A stretch of 64,000 bases of DNA, from NCBI GenBank assembly GCA_026770575.1, contig MU657165.1:1216121-1280120 (forward strand). Reading direction: 5' to 3'. This document shows, piece after piece, positions 20,249 through 30,200 of this stretch (the stretch's first letter is position 1; each line of letters begins with the position of its first letter). The position numbers were made by a program, and so were the translations under genes. The notes under the pieces were generated by a model. It ran no database searches and was not told the origin of the DNA. It saw nothing but the letters and a program-made list of their open reading frames with translations. This DNA is from Pelagophyceae sp. CCMP2097 (lineage: Eukaryota > Sar > Pelagophyceae).

Positions 20249-21369
20249 ATGGGCGCCGCCGGCGCGGAGCCGATGCACCGGCTGGACAAGCTGGTCTACG
20301 GCGGCATCGCCGGCTGCTGCGCCAAGTCCTGCCTGGCGCCAATCGAGCGCGTGCGCATCATGCAGCAAGTGGGCTCGACGCGCCTCGGCCTGTGCGTTGC
20401 GCGCCGTCCGCCGCCCACAATACACCGCGGTGACAGGCTCGCCGCTTTGCGGAACATCCGGCGGACTGAGGGCGTCGCCGGCCTTTGGGCAGGCAACTCT
20501 GCCGCGCTCATCAAGGTCTTCCCGCAGCGCGGCATCGCGTTCGCGACCAACGACGCCCTCGGCGACGCCCTAGGGCGCACGCACAGCGCCGCCGGCTTCG
20601 TCGCCGGCGGCGGCGCCGGATTCGTCGCCTGCGCTGCCACGTACGTCCGGTGCCGCCGTGCCGCCGTGCCGCTCGCCCGACCGCGCCCGCGTAGCTATCC
20701 CCTCGACCTCGCGCGCGGCCGCCTCGCCGCCGGCGGCGTGCCGGGGCAGAACTTGTTTACCGTCCTCGTCACGGCAACACGGCAACGGTGCGTGGCCCGA
20801 ACCGCGCACCGACCATGGCCTCGGACGGGAAAACAGCCTGGAAGACCAAAGCAGCAGCCTCGAAGACGGTTAGGTCTCTCTACAACGGAGCCACGCCGAC
20901 GCTCCTCGGCGCGATCCCCTTCGACGGTGCGCCCCCCCTTTCGCCCCAGTCGCGTCATTCGTGATCGATAGGCATCCGCTTCGGTGTCGTGGCCTTCCTC
21001 GAAAAGCGCCACCGCGCCATCCACGAGAGCCGGCCAGACACTTTGACAAAGGCGTCCCACGGCGCCATCGCCGGTGCGTGGCGCCGCCGGCCTGTGCGCC
21101 GTCGACGCATCGGCGCAGGCATCGTGGCGGGCGTGACGACGTTCCCCAACGACACTATCCGGAGGTGCCTGCAGCAGCCGCGGTTCGACGACACGGGCTT
21201 CTTTGCAGTTGCGCGCGCGCTGTTCCGCGAGGGCGGCCTGAAGCGGTTCTACCGCGGGATTATTCCGAACCTTGTCAAGGCGGCTCCTGCGACTGCCATC
21301 CAATTTAGCATCTTCGAATTTCTCAAGACAAATCGCGCCTTCGCCTCGCTCTTGGCCGCGGAACCGTAA
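20249..21369 (+). CDS. SLC25 mitochondrial carrier family protein
   Basis: Exons 20249-20391, 20437-20640, 20695 to about 20730, about 20850-20926, 20972-21073 and 21119-21369; four resolved introns are 45, 54, 45 and 45 nt. The 3/4 join is not resolved. The three carrier repeats are visible: LAPIERVRIMQQ, YPLDLARGRLA and FPNDTIRRCLQQ, each followed by the glycine motif of the family (GVAGLWAGNSAALIKVFP, RSLYNGATPTLLGAIPF, LKRFYRGIIPNLVKAAP). The RR after the third signature occurs in nucleotide/CoA carriers such as the SLC25A42/A16 group, which suggests but does not establish the substrate. Location is expected to be the mitochondrial inner membrane. Confidence 0.82.
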
Positions 21370-21527
21370 TACAACCACCTTCTTTCAAGGGTCCGAAGGC
21401 CCGCGAGCGGGCCGTGCCTTCAGATTCCTCTGGCGTGTATTCACCACACGCCCATTTTCGAATTTGGCGAAAGCGGAGACGTCAAGCTACAGACTCAAAG
21501 GTGTCACTTGGACACTGCCCCGCGTCG

Positions 21528-23311
21528 ATGCTGCTGCAGCTGATGGGCCTCCTCGCCTCGACCCTGGCGTACCCCACCATGGCCGAGGAGGCGCCGTACA
21601 CGTGCCAGCGCCACGCGCCTTTGGCTGCGGGCGGCCGCGCGAAACCCTTTGTCGACGGCGCTTTGACTTTCATCGACGGCGTCGTGGCACCTTGGGCCGG
21701 CCGAATCGACGCCGTCTCGTCGCCGGTCTACGATGACGCCACGGGCGAGCGCGCTGTGATTGGCAAGCTCAGCTCGCTCGACGGCGAAGCGTCGTTGTCC
21801 GCGGTGAAGGCGGCCGCCAAGGCTTGGGACGAGGGTCAAGGCGAGTGGCCGCAGATGGCGCTTTCAGGGCGCGTGGCCGCCGTGGAGGCGTACCTCGTCG
21901 CGCTCGCCGAATCTCGCGAGGCCATCATCGAGGCTCTCATGTGGGAAATCGCTAAGACGGCCAAGGACGCCGCCGCCGAGTGCGTTGCGGTGTCAATGCC
22001 GTATCGCCGCGGCGGGGCCGTCATCGGCTTGCTAGGTTCGACCGGACGATGGAGTTTGCTCGCGCGGTGCTTGCGCACGTGAAAACGAGCGACGCCGGGC
22101 CGCTCGGGTCGTGGACCACCGTCGACGGCATCCGCGCGCGCGTGCGCCGCGGGCCCGTGGGCGTGACGCTGATGCTGGCGCCGTTCAACTACCCTCTGAA
22201 TGAAATGTACGCGATGATGATTCCCGCGCTCGTGATGGGCAACTGCATCGTCCTCAAGCTCCCTGCCATCGGCGCGCTGGCGCACGTCCTGAGCATCGAC
22301 GCTTTAAAGCGCACGCTGCCGCCGGGCGTCGTCAACTTCGTCTCCGGGTCCGGCCGCGCGACGCTCCCGCCGGTCATGGAGTCGGGCCTCGTGGACTGCC
22401 TCGGCTTCATCGGAGGCAGCAAGGGCGCCGACGCGCTGATCAAGCAGCACCCGCACCCGCACCGTCTGCGCGTGTTCTCGCAGCTCGAGGGGAAGAATCT
22501 GGGTGTTGTACTGAGCGACGCCGACCTCGACGTCTCAGCAAGGGAGATTGTGGCCGGCGCTTTGGCATACAACGGCCAGCGCTGCACGGCGATCAAGCTC
22601 GTCGCAGCGCACCGCAGCGTCGCGGACGCCCTCGTCGCCAAGATCGCCGCCCTCGTCGACGCCCTCCCGCGCGGCCTCCCGTGCGTCACCTTGCAACCAG
22701 AGACGTGGGCGGCAGAGCAACGCCGGGTGGCCCTCGTCGTCGTATACACCGTTTCTAGGTGGTCGCCGGGCACGGCCATCACGCCGCTCCCGGAGACGGG
22801 CAAGCCGGCGTTCCTCGAGGCGCTCCTTTCGGACGCCGTGGGCAAGGGCGCCAAAATCGTCAACGCAGGTGGTGGCGACGTGGCCGGGGCGCTGTTCACG
22901 CCGGCGGTCGTCTACCCGATCAACCAAAAGATGCGCCTCTTCCACGAGGAGCAGTTCGGCCCCGTCGTCCCGGTCTGGGCCTTTGACGACGTGGCCGACG
23001 TCGTGGCGGCGCTCAAGTCGTCGTGGAACGGGCAGCAGGCGGCCATCTTCACGCAATCGGAGACGGAGAGCGCTGTGCTCGTCGACGCCCTGTCTACAAT
23101 TGTGGGCCGCATCAACTTGAACCTGCAGTGCAAGCGCGGGCCCGACGAGTTCCCCTTTTCCGGCCGCCGGTCCTCTGCCATGGGCACAATGTCGACGACC
23201 GAGGCGCTCCGCGCGTTCTCCGTCGAGACGCTCGTCGCGACGCGGCCCCTCGACGCCGACCTTGCGGCCAAGCTCGACGCCGCCGCCACGTTCCTCGCCC
23301 CGCTCGAGTGA
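21528..23311 (+). CDS. Aldehyde dehydrogenase, GAPN-like
   Basis: Exons 21528-21979, 22036-22680 and 22759-23311 (introns 56 and 78 nt) give about 549 residues. The fold is a full ALDH: APFNYPLNEMYAMMIPAL, VLKLPAIGALAHVL (with the NADP-binding KxP of the family), GFIGGSKGADALI, the catalytic-cysteine motif YNGQRCTAIKLV, EEQFGPVVPVWAFDD, and a C-terminal CKRGPDEFPFSGRRSS that resembles non-phosphorylating glyceraldehyde-3-phosphate dehydrogenase. Where the family normally has ELGGK (general-base Glu), this protein has SQLEGKN. The start at 21528 adds a hydrophobic stretch (LLQLMGLLASTLAY) that could be a leader; the ATG at 21579 is an alternative. It is convergent with the next gene. Confidence 0.85.
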
Positions 23312-23443
23312 AGCCCCTTTTTCAAGCAGAGCCGGGAGCGACCGCCCCGGCTGCCGACGGCATCCCCACGCGCTGCTCCCGAGATGCACACGCTGCTCCT
23401 TGCCGGTAACGCGGGCGAGGAGAGTGATTTTGAGTAAGGGTCC

Positions 23444-24706
23444 TTACTCGGCCTTGTTCCCACGGCCAAACCTTGCAAAGGACCACGCCGGCTTCCAGGG
23501 CGCGTCGCCTCGTTTGCGTTTCGGGAAGAATCTTTCCAACGGGTTCTTGGAGCGCGGCGCGGGTGGTTCCGGTTCCAACGGCGCGGCGCAGGCCTCGTCT
23601 TCGCGGAAGACGACGGTGCACTGCGCGATGCGCGCGAGGAGCGGAAACGACTGCCTGAGGTGCGAGTCGCCCCACGAGTAGATGCGGCTCGCCTCTGGCT
23701 GCGGGTCGTAGGCGTGGGCCACCGCGCGCGCGAACTTTCCCGCGTCGAGGAGCTGGGCCACGGGTGTCTCCCACAGGTGCACGCCGAACTTCTGCGCGTC
23801 GCCGATGACGGCGAACATCTCCGTCGCGCGCGTGTGCGGACCGTCGTTGGCAAAGGCGATGGTGCCCGGCACGAACTTCAAGTCGGGCCGCGGCGCGTCG
23901 TCGGCAAATTCGGCGTCCTTCCAAAAGTCGCGCGACTCGAAGCTTTCGGGGATTCCGAATTGGACGTGCGAGTTTGCAATGAAGCGGAAGAACGCGCTGC
24001 CGTCGAACCCGCTGCGCACGAGCTCGAGGAGCCGCGCCGCGCCGCGCGGCGACCACTCTGGGAAGACGTGGATCGTGTGGTTCGCCCTCTCCACAGGGGC
24101 CCCTCTTTCCGCGGCCGCGGTGGCAATGGAGCACTCGACGCGGAAGAAGTGGCCCTTTGGCGCCGTGACGATGAACGTGTCCGCGGGCCCGATTTCGCGC
24201 AGCTGCAAGTCTGCTGGAGCGGGCGTGCTGCTGCCGCGTTGGCGCCAGGAGAAGAGGTGGCCGACGTTCGTGTGTTGGAGCGACTCGCCCCCTAAAGCGT
24301 CTAAAGTGCCCACTTTGACCTCGTCGCCCGTCGCATCGCCCGCATCGTTGCCGGCGTGCCAGAAGAGATCGAGGCCGACGTCGAGCTCGTTGCGGAAGAC
24401 GACGTCTATGGCATCGAGACCGCGCGGCGCGAGCGCCACGGTCTTCGTGTTGGCTTCTATATGCGCATAACGCTTGTAGCCGTCTCCACCCATGTAGGAA
24501 AACGTGTGGCCCGGGCGCGTCTCCTGCGCCAGCGATTCGCCCTGCGCGATGACGCCGACGGAGTGGCGGCCCGAACCGTCTGGGCCGTCGAATTCCCAGA
24601 AAAGCTCCGTGTCGCCTTGTTCGTTGACAAACGTCACGTCCACAGCCTTGAACGCCGAGATGCGCGCCGAATACAAGGCCAGCAGCCACAGCAGCGGAGC
24701 GCCCAT
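23444..24706 (-). CDS. Secreted protein: two VHL-beta-like repeats plus cyclophilin-like domain
   Basis: A single exon of 420 residues. MGAPLLWLLALYSARISAFKA is a likely signal peptide. Two similar modules follow, VDVTFVNEQGDTELFWEF ... GESLAQETRPGHTFSYMG and IDVVFRNELDVGLDLFWH ... GESLQHTNVGHLFSW, whose F-N-x-W...G...GHxF pattern recalls the VHL beta domain. After a linker comes TIHVFPEWSPRGAARLLELV, GFDGSAFFRFIAN, VPGTIAFANDG, TEMFAVIGDA, an arrangement like a divergent cyclophilin-type peptidyl-prolyl isomerase. Several usual active-site residues cannot be placed, so activity is doubtful. The tail is basic. Function is likely in the secretory pathway or outside the cell. Confidence 0.7.
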   Translation of the reverse strand: MGAPLLWLLALYSARISAFKAVDVTFVNEQGDTELFWEFDGPDGSGRHSVGVIAQGESLAQETRPGHTFSYMGGDGYKRYAHIEANTKTVALAPRGLDAIDVVFRNELDVGLDLFWHAGNDAGDATGDEVKVGTLDALGGESLQHTNVGHLFSWRQRGSSTPAPADLQLREIGPADTFIVTAPKGHFFRVECSIATAAAERGAPVERANHTIHVFPEWSPRGAARLLELVRSGFDGSAFFRFIANSHVQFGIPESFESRDFWKDAEFADDAPRPDLKFVPGTIAFANDGPHTRATEMFAVIGDAQKFGVHLWETPVAQLLDAGKFARAVAHAYDPQPEASRIYSWGDSHLRQSFPLLARIAQCTVVFREDEACAAPLEPEPPAPRSKNPLERFFPKRKRGDAPWKPAWSFARFGRGNKAE

Positions 24707-25357
24707 GTCGACGCGCGGCGACGAGATTCTCAACTCTTGGGCTGTTGGGTATTGCGGGCCTTTGAAATCCCAGTGGAATTTCGTTTTCGTGGAAACATTT
24801 CGGAATGTTCCGAGTAGACTAGTTGGGTAACTTCTGCGCATCTCAGCTCTCGCTTCGTCACGCTCGCCTGCAGGGCCCATCCGCTCTGGTCCCAACTCAC
24901 CGACCGACTGGCTCGCCGGGGAACCCTCGTAGGGTTGGTCAAAACGTACACTTGTTTCTCGACGCTTCTGAGATCGCTGCGGCATGGCCCACGCCTCGAC
25001 GGCGGCGCGCGGCCGAATCGGCGCGCGCGGTGCCCGTGCGCGACGGCTCCGGCGCGCTGGAAGCGGGCCACTCATCCACGTTGGCCTCACCTCGCGCAGA
25101 AGCATGTGGAGCTCACCGGCCACGGCGCGCCGCGCGGCTTTGAAGCCAGGGATGCCACCGCCGTCGCCGCGCGGCTCAACTACCTCCGCTTTATCTTCTA
25201 CAGGCCCGCGCGTTCCAGAGGTGACCCTCCTGCCGACCCGCCGAGCGACGCGCGGATCGCGCTCCGGTCCAAAGGCGAAGTCCAAAGGGTGCTACCTCTC
25301 GAACGCCTAGCTCGAAGGCACCGCGCGCGTCGAGGCGGAGGGTCGAATGTGGCGTGC
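24707..25357. other. 650 bp without a confident gene
   Basis: The frame of the preceding gene continues open upstream of its ATG but looks non-coding. On the plus strand a possible exon at about 25090-25190 reads KHVELTGHGAPRGFEARDAT then AVAARLNYLRFIFYR after a CGCGCAG acceptor, and about 25265-25309 ends GPKAKSKGCYLSNA-stop. I could not connect them with splice sites, so a small plus-strand gene here is only a suggestion. Confidence 0.35.
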
Positions 25358-25993
25358 TTATACGGGTTCGTCCGCTTGGACGTTGACTGCTTGGAGTTCG
25401 CCCTGGACGTTGTAAGACAGGCGCTCGACCTTGTTGCGCGGCGGGTCGCGGTCGGCGTCCAGCGACTTCCAGACGTGGTCGCCGGCGTCGTCGGTCCACG
25501 ACTTGACAAACACGTAGTCGACGGTTCGTTCGTCGACGATTCGGGGCTCGCCGATGATCTCATGGTGGAGTTGGCGGTGCTCCTGGAAGTACGCCGTCAG
25601 CCCGGGCACGATGGCCTCGCCAGAGAGGCCGTAGACATTCGCGTCTGGGGCGAGAATCGCGAAGATGGAGTCGAGGTCACCGGCGTTCTTCATTTCGATA
25701 AAGCTCCGCGCGCACGACCGCAGCCACGCCTCGGACTCCTCGCGCGCCTCGGCGGCGGCCGCCGCGCGCCGCGCGCGCGCATCGGCGCGCATCTGCTCGA
25801 CCTCGATCTCGGCCGCCGCGCGCGCCGCTAACGCGGCGTCGGAGGCCACGGCGCGGAGCGCGACACCGGCGGCCGCGCGGCCGCGCGGCGCCGTAAAGCC
25901 GGCGGCCAAACGGTCGCGCGGCGCCGCGAAGCCGTCGGCCGCGCGCAGGCACAGCACCAGCGCGCCGACGGCGCGGAGGCGTGGAAAAGTCAT
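25358..25993 (-). CDS. NTF2/SnoaL-like protein with probable plastid or secretory leader
   Basis: A single exon of 211 residues starting at the ATG at 25993. The N-terminus, hydrophobic and then AADGFAAPRDR, resembles the signal-peptide/transit-peptide junction (ASAFAP-like, Phe at +1) of stramenopile plastid proteins. An Ala/Arg-rich helical region follows. The C-terminal ~115 residues (SFIEMKNAGDLDSIFAILAP, VYGLSGEAIVPGLTAYF, RTVDYVFVKSW, VERLSYNVQG) have the pattern of an NTF2-like/SnoaL fold, a small cone-shaped fold used for ligand binding or isomerase chemistry. No catalytic assignment is possible. The plastid location is inference from the leader. Confidence 0.7.
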   Translation of the reverse strand: MTFPRLRAVGALVLCLRAADGFAAPRDRLAAGFTAPRGRAAAGVALRAVASDAALAARAAAEIEVEQMRADARARRAAAAAEAREESEAWLRSCARSFIEMKNAGDLDSIFAILAPDANVYGLSGEAIVPGLTAYFQEHRQLHHEIIGEPRIVDERTVDYVFVKSWTDDAGDHVWKSLDADRDPPRNKVERLSYNVQGELQAVNVQADEPV

Positions 25994-26204
25994 TCCTTCC
26001 GTATGACTCGAATTGCTACAAAAAGACCTCTTTCGCCGAAATAGGTTCGCTTCAAGGGGCCTTTTCCGCACTCTGCTAGGCTTATGGTACACGCCTCCGC
26101 TGCGGTTTGGGCCGGGTGTCGATCAAACTCCCGCACCGCCGCCGCTTGGGGATTTAAGAACCAGCTTGCTTATGAAGCACGGTGACATACATTTAAGGTG
26201 CCCT

Positions 26205-27076
26205 TTAGAGCAGCGACATCGAGAGCATGTTCATCGACTGGACCTCGTCCGGGAAGAGGTCCTCGCAGATCTCCTCGATGACGGCGTCCATGGAGAGGTT
26301 CACGCCGATGACGGCCGTGAGCAGGATTTTCTTGACGCCGTACGCGACCTCCTGGAGCTCGCAGTTCTCGGACCACTTGAGGCCGTCGCGCTGGATCGTC
26401 GTCTTGATCTTGTTGAACAGGACCATGAGGTCCTGCTCCGCCTCCCACGGCTTGATCTCGAGGACGCAGAGCGAGCGCTGGTTGAGCTCCTTGGCCGCGA
26501 TCTTGGCGTTGGCCTTTGCCTTTGCTTCCTCGAGATTCTTCTTCGCGGCGGCGGCGACCTCGGGGTCGACCTCTTCGTCCTCGGCGAACCAGTCCTCCTC
26601 CTCCTCCTCCTCGGCGGCGGCGGCCTTGACCGGCGCGGCGGCCTTGGCGGCAGCGGGCGCGGCGGCCTTGGCCGCGGCCTTGGCGGGCGCGGCGGCGGGC
26701 GCGCCGGCGGCGGCGATGACGGCGAGGCACTTCACGCCCGAGAGCGCGGCGACGTGCACGTACCAGCGGTACGCGTGCGGCGCGGAAACCTTGCACGGCA
26801 GGCCGAACTTGGCGAACGTGGCGACGTCCGCATCCGAAAACGCGTACCCAACCATGTACGACTTGTCCGCGAGGAACCTGGCGGGACCAGCGTCGAGACA
26901 GCTCCCGGGCCGAATCAGCAACGGCGCCTCTTGCGAAGCCTCGCGCGAGCTTGCGATGTGCCAAGACGAATCTCTCAATAGCTCTGCCTTGAGACCGCGG
27001 TTCGACTTTGTGCCAAGACGGTTTGCGCGACGCTGCAAACGGACGTGTTGAGCTCGGCCACGGTGGAGGGAGCCAT
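26205..27076 (-). CDS. EEF1B: Translation elongation factor 1-beta
   Basis: Guanine-nucleotide exchange factor for EF-1alpha. A short first exon (27076-27045, MAPSTVAELN) splices over 167 nt (donor GTCCGT, acceptor CCAG) to 26877-26205, giving 234 residues. The N-terminal part reads FLADKSYMVGYAFSDADV, the GST-C-like start of the family, then AYRWYVHVAAL. An Ala/Lys-rich hinge and a run of Glu (EEEEEEDWFAEDEEVDP) precede the catalytic domain (SLCVLEIKPWEAEQDL, TIQRDGLKWSENCELQEVAYGVKKI, CEDLFPDEVQSM). The end differs from the common FNKI terminus, reading MNMLSMSLL. The first donor is weak, so the exon 1 join is less sure than the rest. Confidence 0.9.
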
Positions 27077-27267
27077 GGTGCGAGTCGGTGCGCGGAGAAA
27101 AGGCGGACTGGCGTGACTTATCGTCGAAATGGTCACGCGAAATGAGAGCGATTTCCTATCGGCCGCCGCCGTTGGAGTCCCAACGCCCTTTTTTGCCGCA
27201 ATTACGGGCCCGTTTGGAGGCGCCTTCGAATTCTTCGAGCGGGCGCGGCGGGCGCGGCGCGGCTAGC
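27077..27267. promoter_or_regulatory. Bidirectional promoter, EF-1beta/CEP164
   Basis: 191 bp separate the divergent start codons of EF-1beta (27076, -) and CEP164 (27268, +). The sequence is less GC-rich in its centre (around 27110-27160). No TATA box or other motif is recognisable. Confidence 0.45.
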
Positions 27268-30200
27268 ATGGGGGACCCCTCGCAAGGCCCCGGTGGGGAC
27301 TCGATCATCCTCGAGGTGCGTTAAACTTCCGCTGCGGTGCGTTTCCGCGGCGTGCCGAGGCCGTCTCTGTGTAGGAGGAGATCGATCCGAACTATGTGCC
27401 CTCGCAAGAGGAAGTCATGGAGTACGCAAAGTGGCTCGGCATGGACCTCGAGAAGGACGTCGACATGTTCTGGATCGCTCGCGAGGGCCTCAAGGTGCGC
27501 CGGAGGCGCCGCGAGACGCAAAGCGCGACGCCGCGCTCGACGCCGCGCTCGCGCGCCGGGGCCCCATACGCGCCTAGGCGCCGCTCCCAGAGAACTGGAA
27601 GCCGTGCAAGACGACGGACACGGACGAAATCTACTACTTTAACTTTGCCTCTGGTGCGTGGTCCCTGCGCGCGCCATTGTCGGCCCTACGTCGACGCACG
27701 ACTCCAGGCGAGTCGACGTGGGACCACCCCTGCGACGAGTACTACCGCAACCTCTACGAGGAGCAGCGCAAGAAGAAGGTGCGCCTCGCCGAACGTCACT
27801 CGAGGAGTTGCTTTACCGAGACGGCGCGTGTGGAGCGTCGAGCGCCTCAAAACGTAGGCGAGCGGCGAAAAAGAGTCCACTGACTCCAAGAAGAAGCAGG
27901 CCAAGGAGGACGTGAAGACGCTCCTCGGCAAAAATGAGGACAGCGGCCGCAAGAAGAAGCTGACGTCGCGCAGCCTCGGCGGCCCGCTCGGCGGCGGCGC
28001 AGCAGGCGGCGGCGGCGGCGGCAAGGAGCTCGGCGCGCTGTCGCCGCCGTCGAGCGGCGGGTCCAAGGCGTCCATCTTCGACCGCAAGCCGCTGCCGGGC
28101 ATCCGCGGGCCGCCCGGCGGCGGTCCGGCGCCGCTCGGCGGCCTGGGACCGCTCAAGTCGGGCGGCGGCCCCGGGCGGTCGTTGGAGGCGCCCGAGGGTG
28201 CCACGTCGAGCGTCGAGTCGCTCGGCGCCGCCGCGGAGCAGCGGCGCATGGCGAAGAAGCGGTCGCTCTCCGCGCCGCCGGCGTCTGCGGGCGCGAGCGT
28301 GGCGTCGTCGTCAGAGGCGGCGCCGTCACTGGCTTCATCGAGAGCGCGGAACCGGCTCTCGTCGGCGCTGTCGGCGTCGGACTCGGAGGACGTGCAGAGC
28401 ACGGACCCGCGCCCCTCGGACCGCGCGGCGCGCGAGAAGCCGGCGGCGCGGAACCAGGCCAAGTACCGCGAAGATTCTGACGATGAGGAAAAGGCCGAAA
28501 AGGTGGAGGTGCGGCGCGCGGCGCCGAAGCGGGCTTCACCGAGCGGGGCGGATTTGGCGGCGCTTGAAGCAGCGGAGCGGCGCACGGCGGAGCTCGAGGG
28601 GGAGCTCGATGATTTGGTGCGGAAAAACAAGGACTCCGAACGCCGCGCGGACAAGGCGGAGCGCGCTTTGGCGGCGGCGGACGCGCGCGCCGCCGAGGAC
28701 AAGGCGGACTTTGACGCCGCGTCCGCCGACGCCGACGCCAACGCTGCGCGCCAGGCGACCGAGGTGGAGAAGCTGCGGACTGAGGCTCGCCGGGCGCGCG
28801 TCGAAGTCTCAGAAGAGTCGCGGCGCGCCACTTTGGCTTTGGAGGACGAGGTCGAAAAGGCGAAGAAGGCGACGGCGGACGCGCTGAAGCGGCTGGTTAA
28901 GGTGGAAGACGAGGCCAAGAAACTCCGCGCCGCCACCGCCGAGGCCGACGCCGGCACGGCGCGCCTCCGCGACTCCGCCGCCGACGACGCCAACCGCGCC
29001 GACGACCGCGCCACGCAGCACGCCGACGAGCTGAAGAAGGTCCGCGACCGCGCATCCACGGCAGAGGCCGGCGCGGCGGCGCTGCAGACGCAACTCGAGG
29101 CGGCCGAGGAGCGCGCGGCGGAGGGCGGCCGCGCGACCGAAGCCGCCGAGGCGCGCGCGAAGCAGTCGGACCTCGACGCAAAAGCGGCGCAGTCGGACGC
29201 AAAGGCCGCAAAGGAGATCTCCGCGGCATCGGCGGCGTCGCCACCTTCGTTCTCCGCGCCGTCGGCCTCGTCGGCGCCGCCCTCGGGCGCCGACGCGGCG
29301 GTGCGGTCGAGCGAGGAGGCGTCTCTGCGCACAGAGCTCGGCGCTTTGAAGACGGAGCTCGAGTCGAAGCGCGCGGAGATTGACGCGCTGCGCGAAGCGG
29401 ACAAGGCCTCTGCCAAGCGGTCCAGCGACGCCGCCGCGCAAGCCGCCGCGCGCGAGAGCGACGCGACGCGCAGTGCCGCCGATGCGGCGGCGGCGGCGCA
29501 GCGCGCGGCTGACGACTCGCTCGCCGACCAAAAGCGTCTCAAGGACCTGGCTCACGCCGCCGAGGGCCGCGCCGCCACGGCAGAGGCCGTCGCCCGGGAC
29601 GCGGGCAGCCAAGCCAAGGAGGCCGCCTCCGAGCTCGCCGCCGTGCGCGCCGCGCGCGACGCTTCGTCGTCTTCCGACGCCGCTGGCGCGGCGCAGCAGT
29701 TGGACGGCGCGGTGGCCCAAGCGTCGCGCGAAAAGGCCCGCGCCGACCGCGCCGAAGAGGCCCAAAAAGCGGCGGCTCAAGACGCCGCGAAGCTGCGCAC
29801 CGACCTCGAGGCCCAGCTGCAGGCCGCCAACGCTGCCGCCGAGCGGGCGGCGCAGGACGCCGAGCGCGCCAACGAGCGGGCCAACGAGCGGCCGACGGCG
29901 TCGTCGGCGCCGCCAGAGTTCTCCGCGGCGCAGGCTTCATCGGCGCCGCCGGAGGAGTTTTCCACGGCGACGTCTTCTTCGGCGCCTTCGGGGCCTTCGG
30001 CTTCCGAGGTGGCGCTGGAGCTGCGGTGCGCGGCCGCGGAGCAAAAGCTATCATCGTCGGCGGCGGCGGCGTCCGAGGCGCAGGCGCGGGCGGCGGACCT
30101 CGAGCGGCGCGTGCGCGACGCGGAGCGGCGGCGCGACGAGTCTGCGGACGCGACGCGCGGCGCAGAGCGCCGGACGGACGAGGCGCGCGGCGCGGCCGCT

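Noticed and set aside
27686..29542. 618-codon minus-strand open frame inside CEP164
   Set aside because: Ser/Ala/Arg-rich antisense shadow of the coiled-coil codons; the sense strand has continuous heptads and a conserved WW domain.
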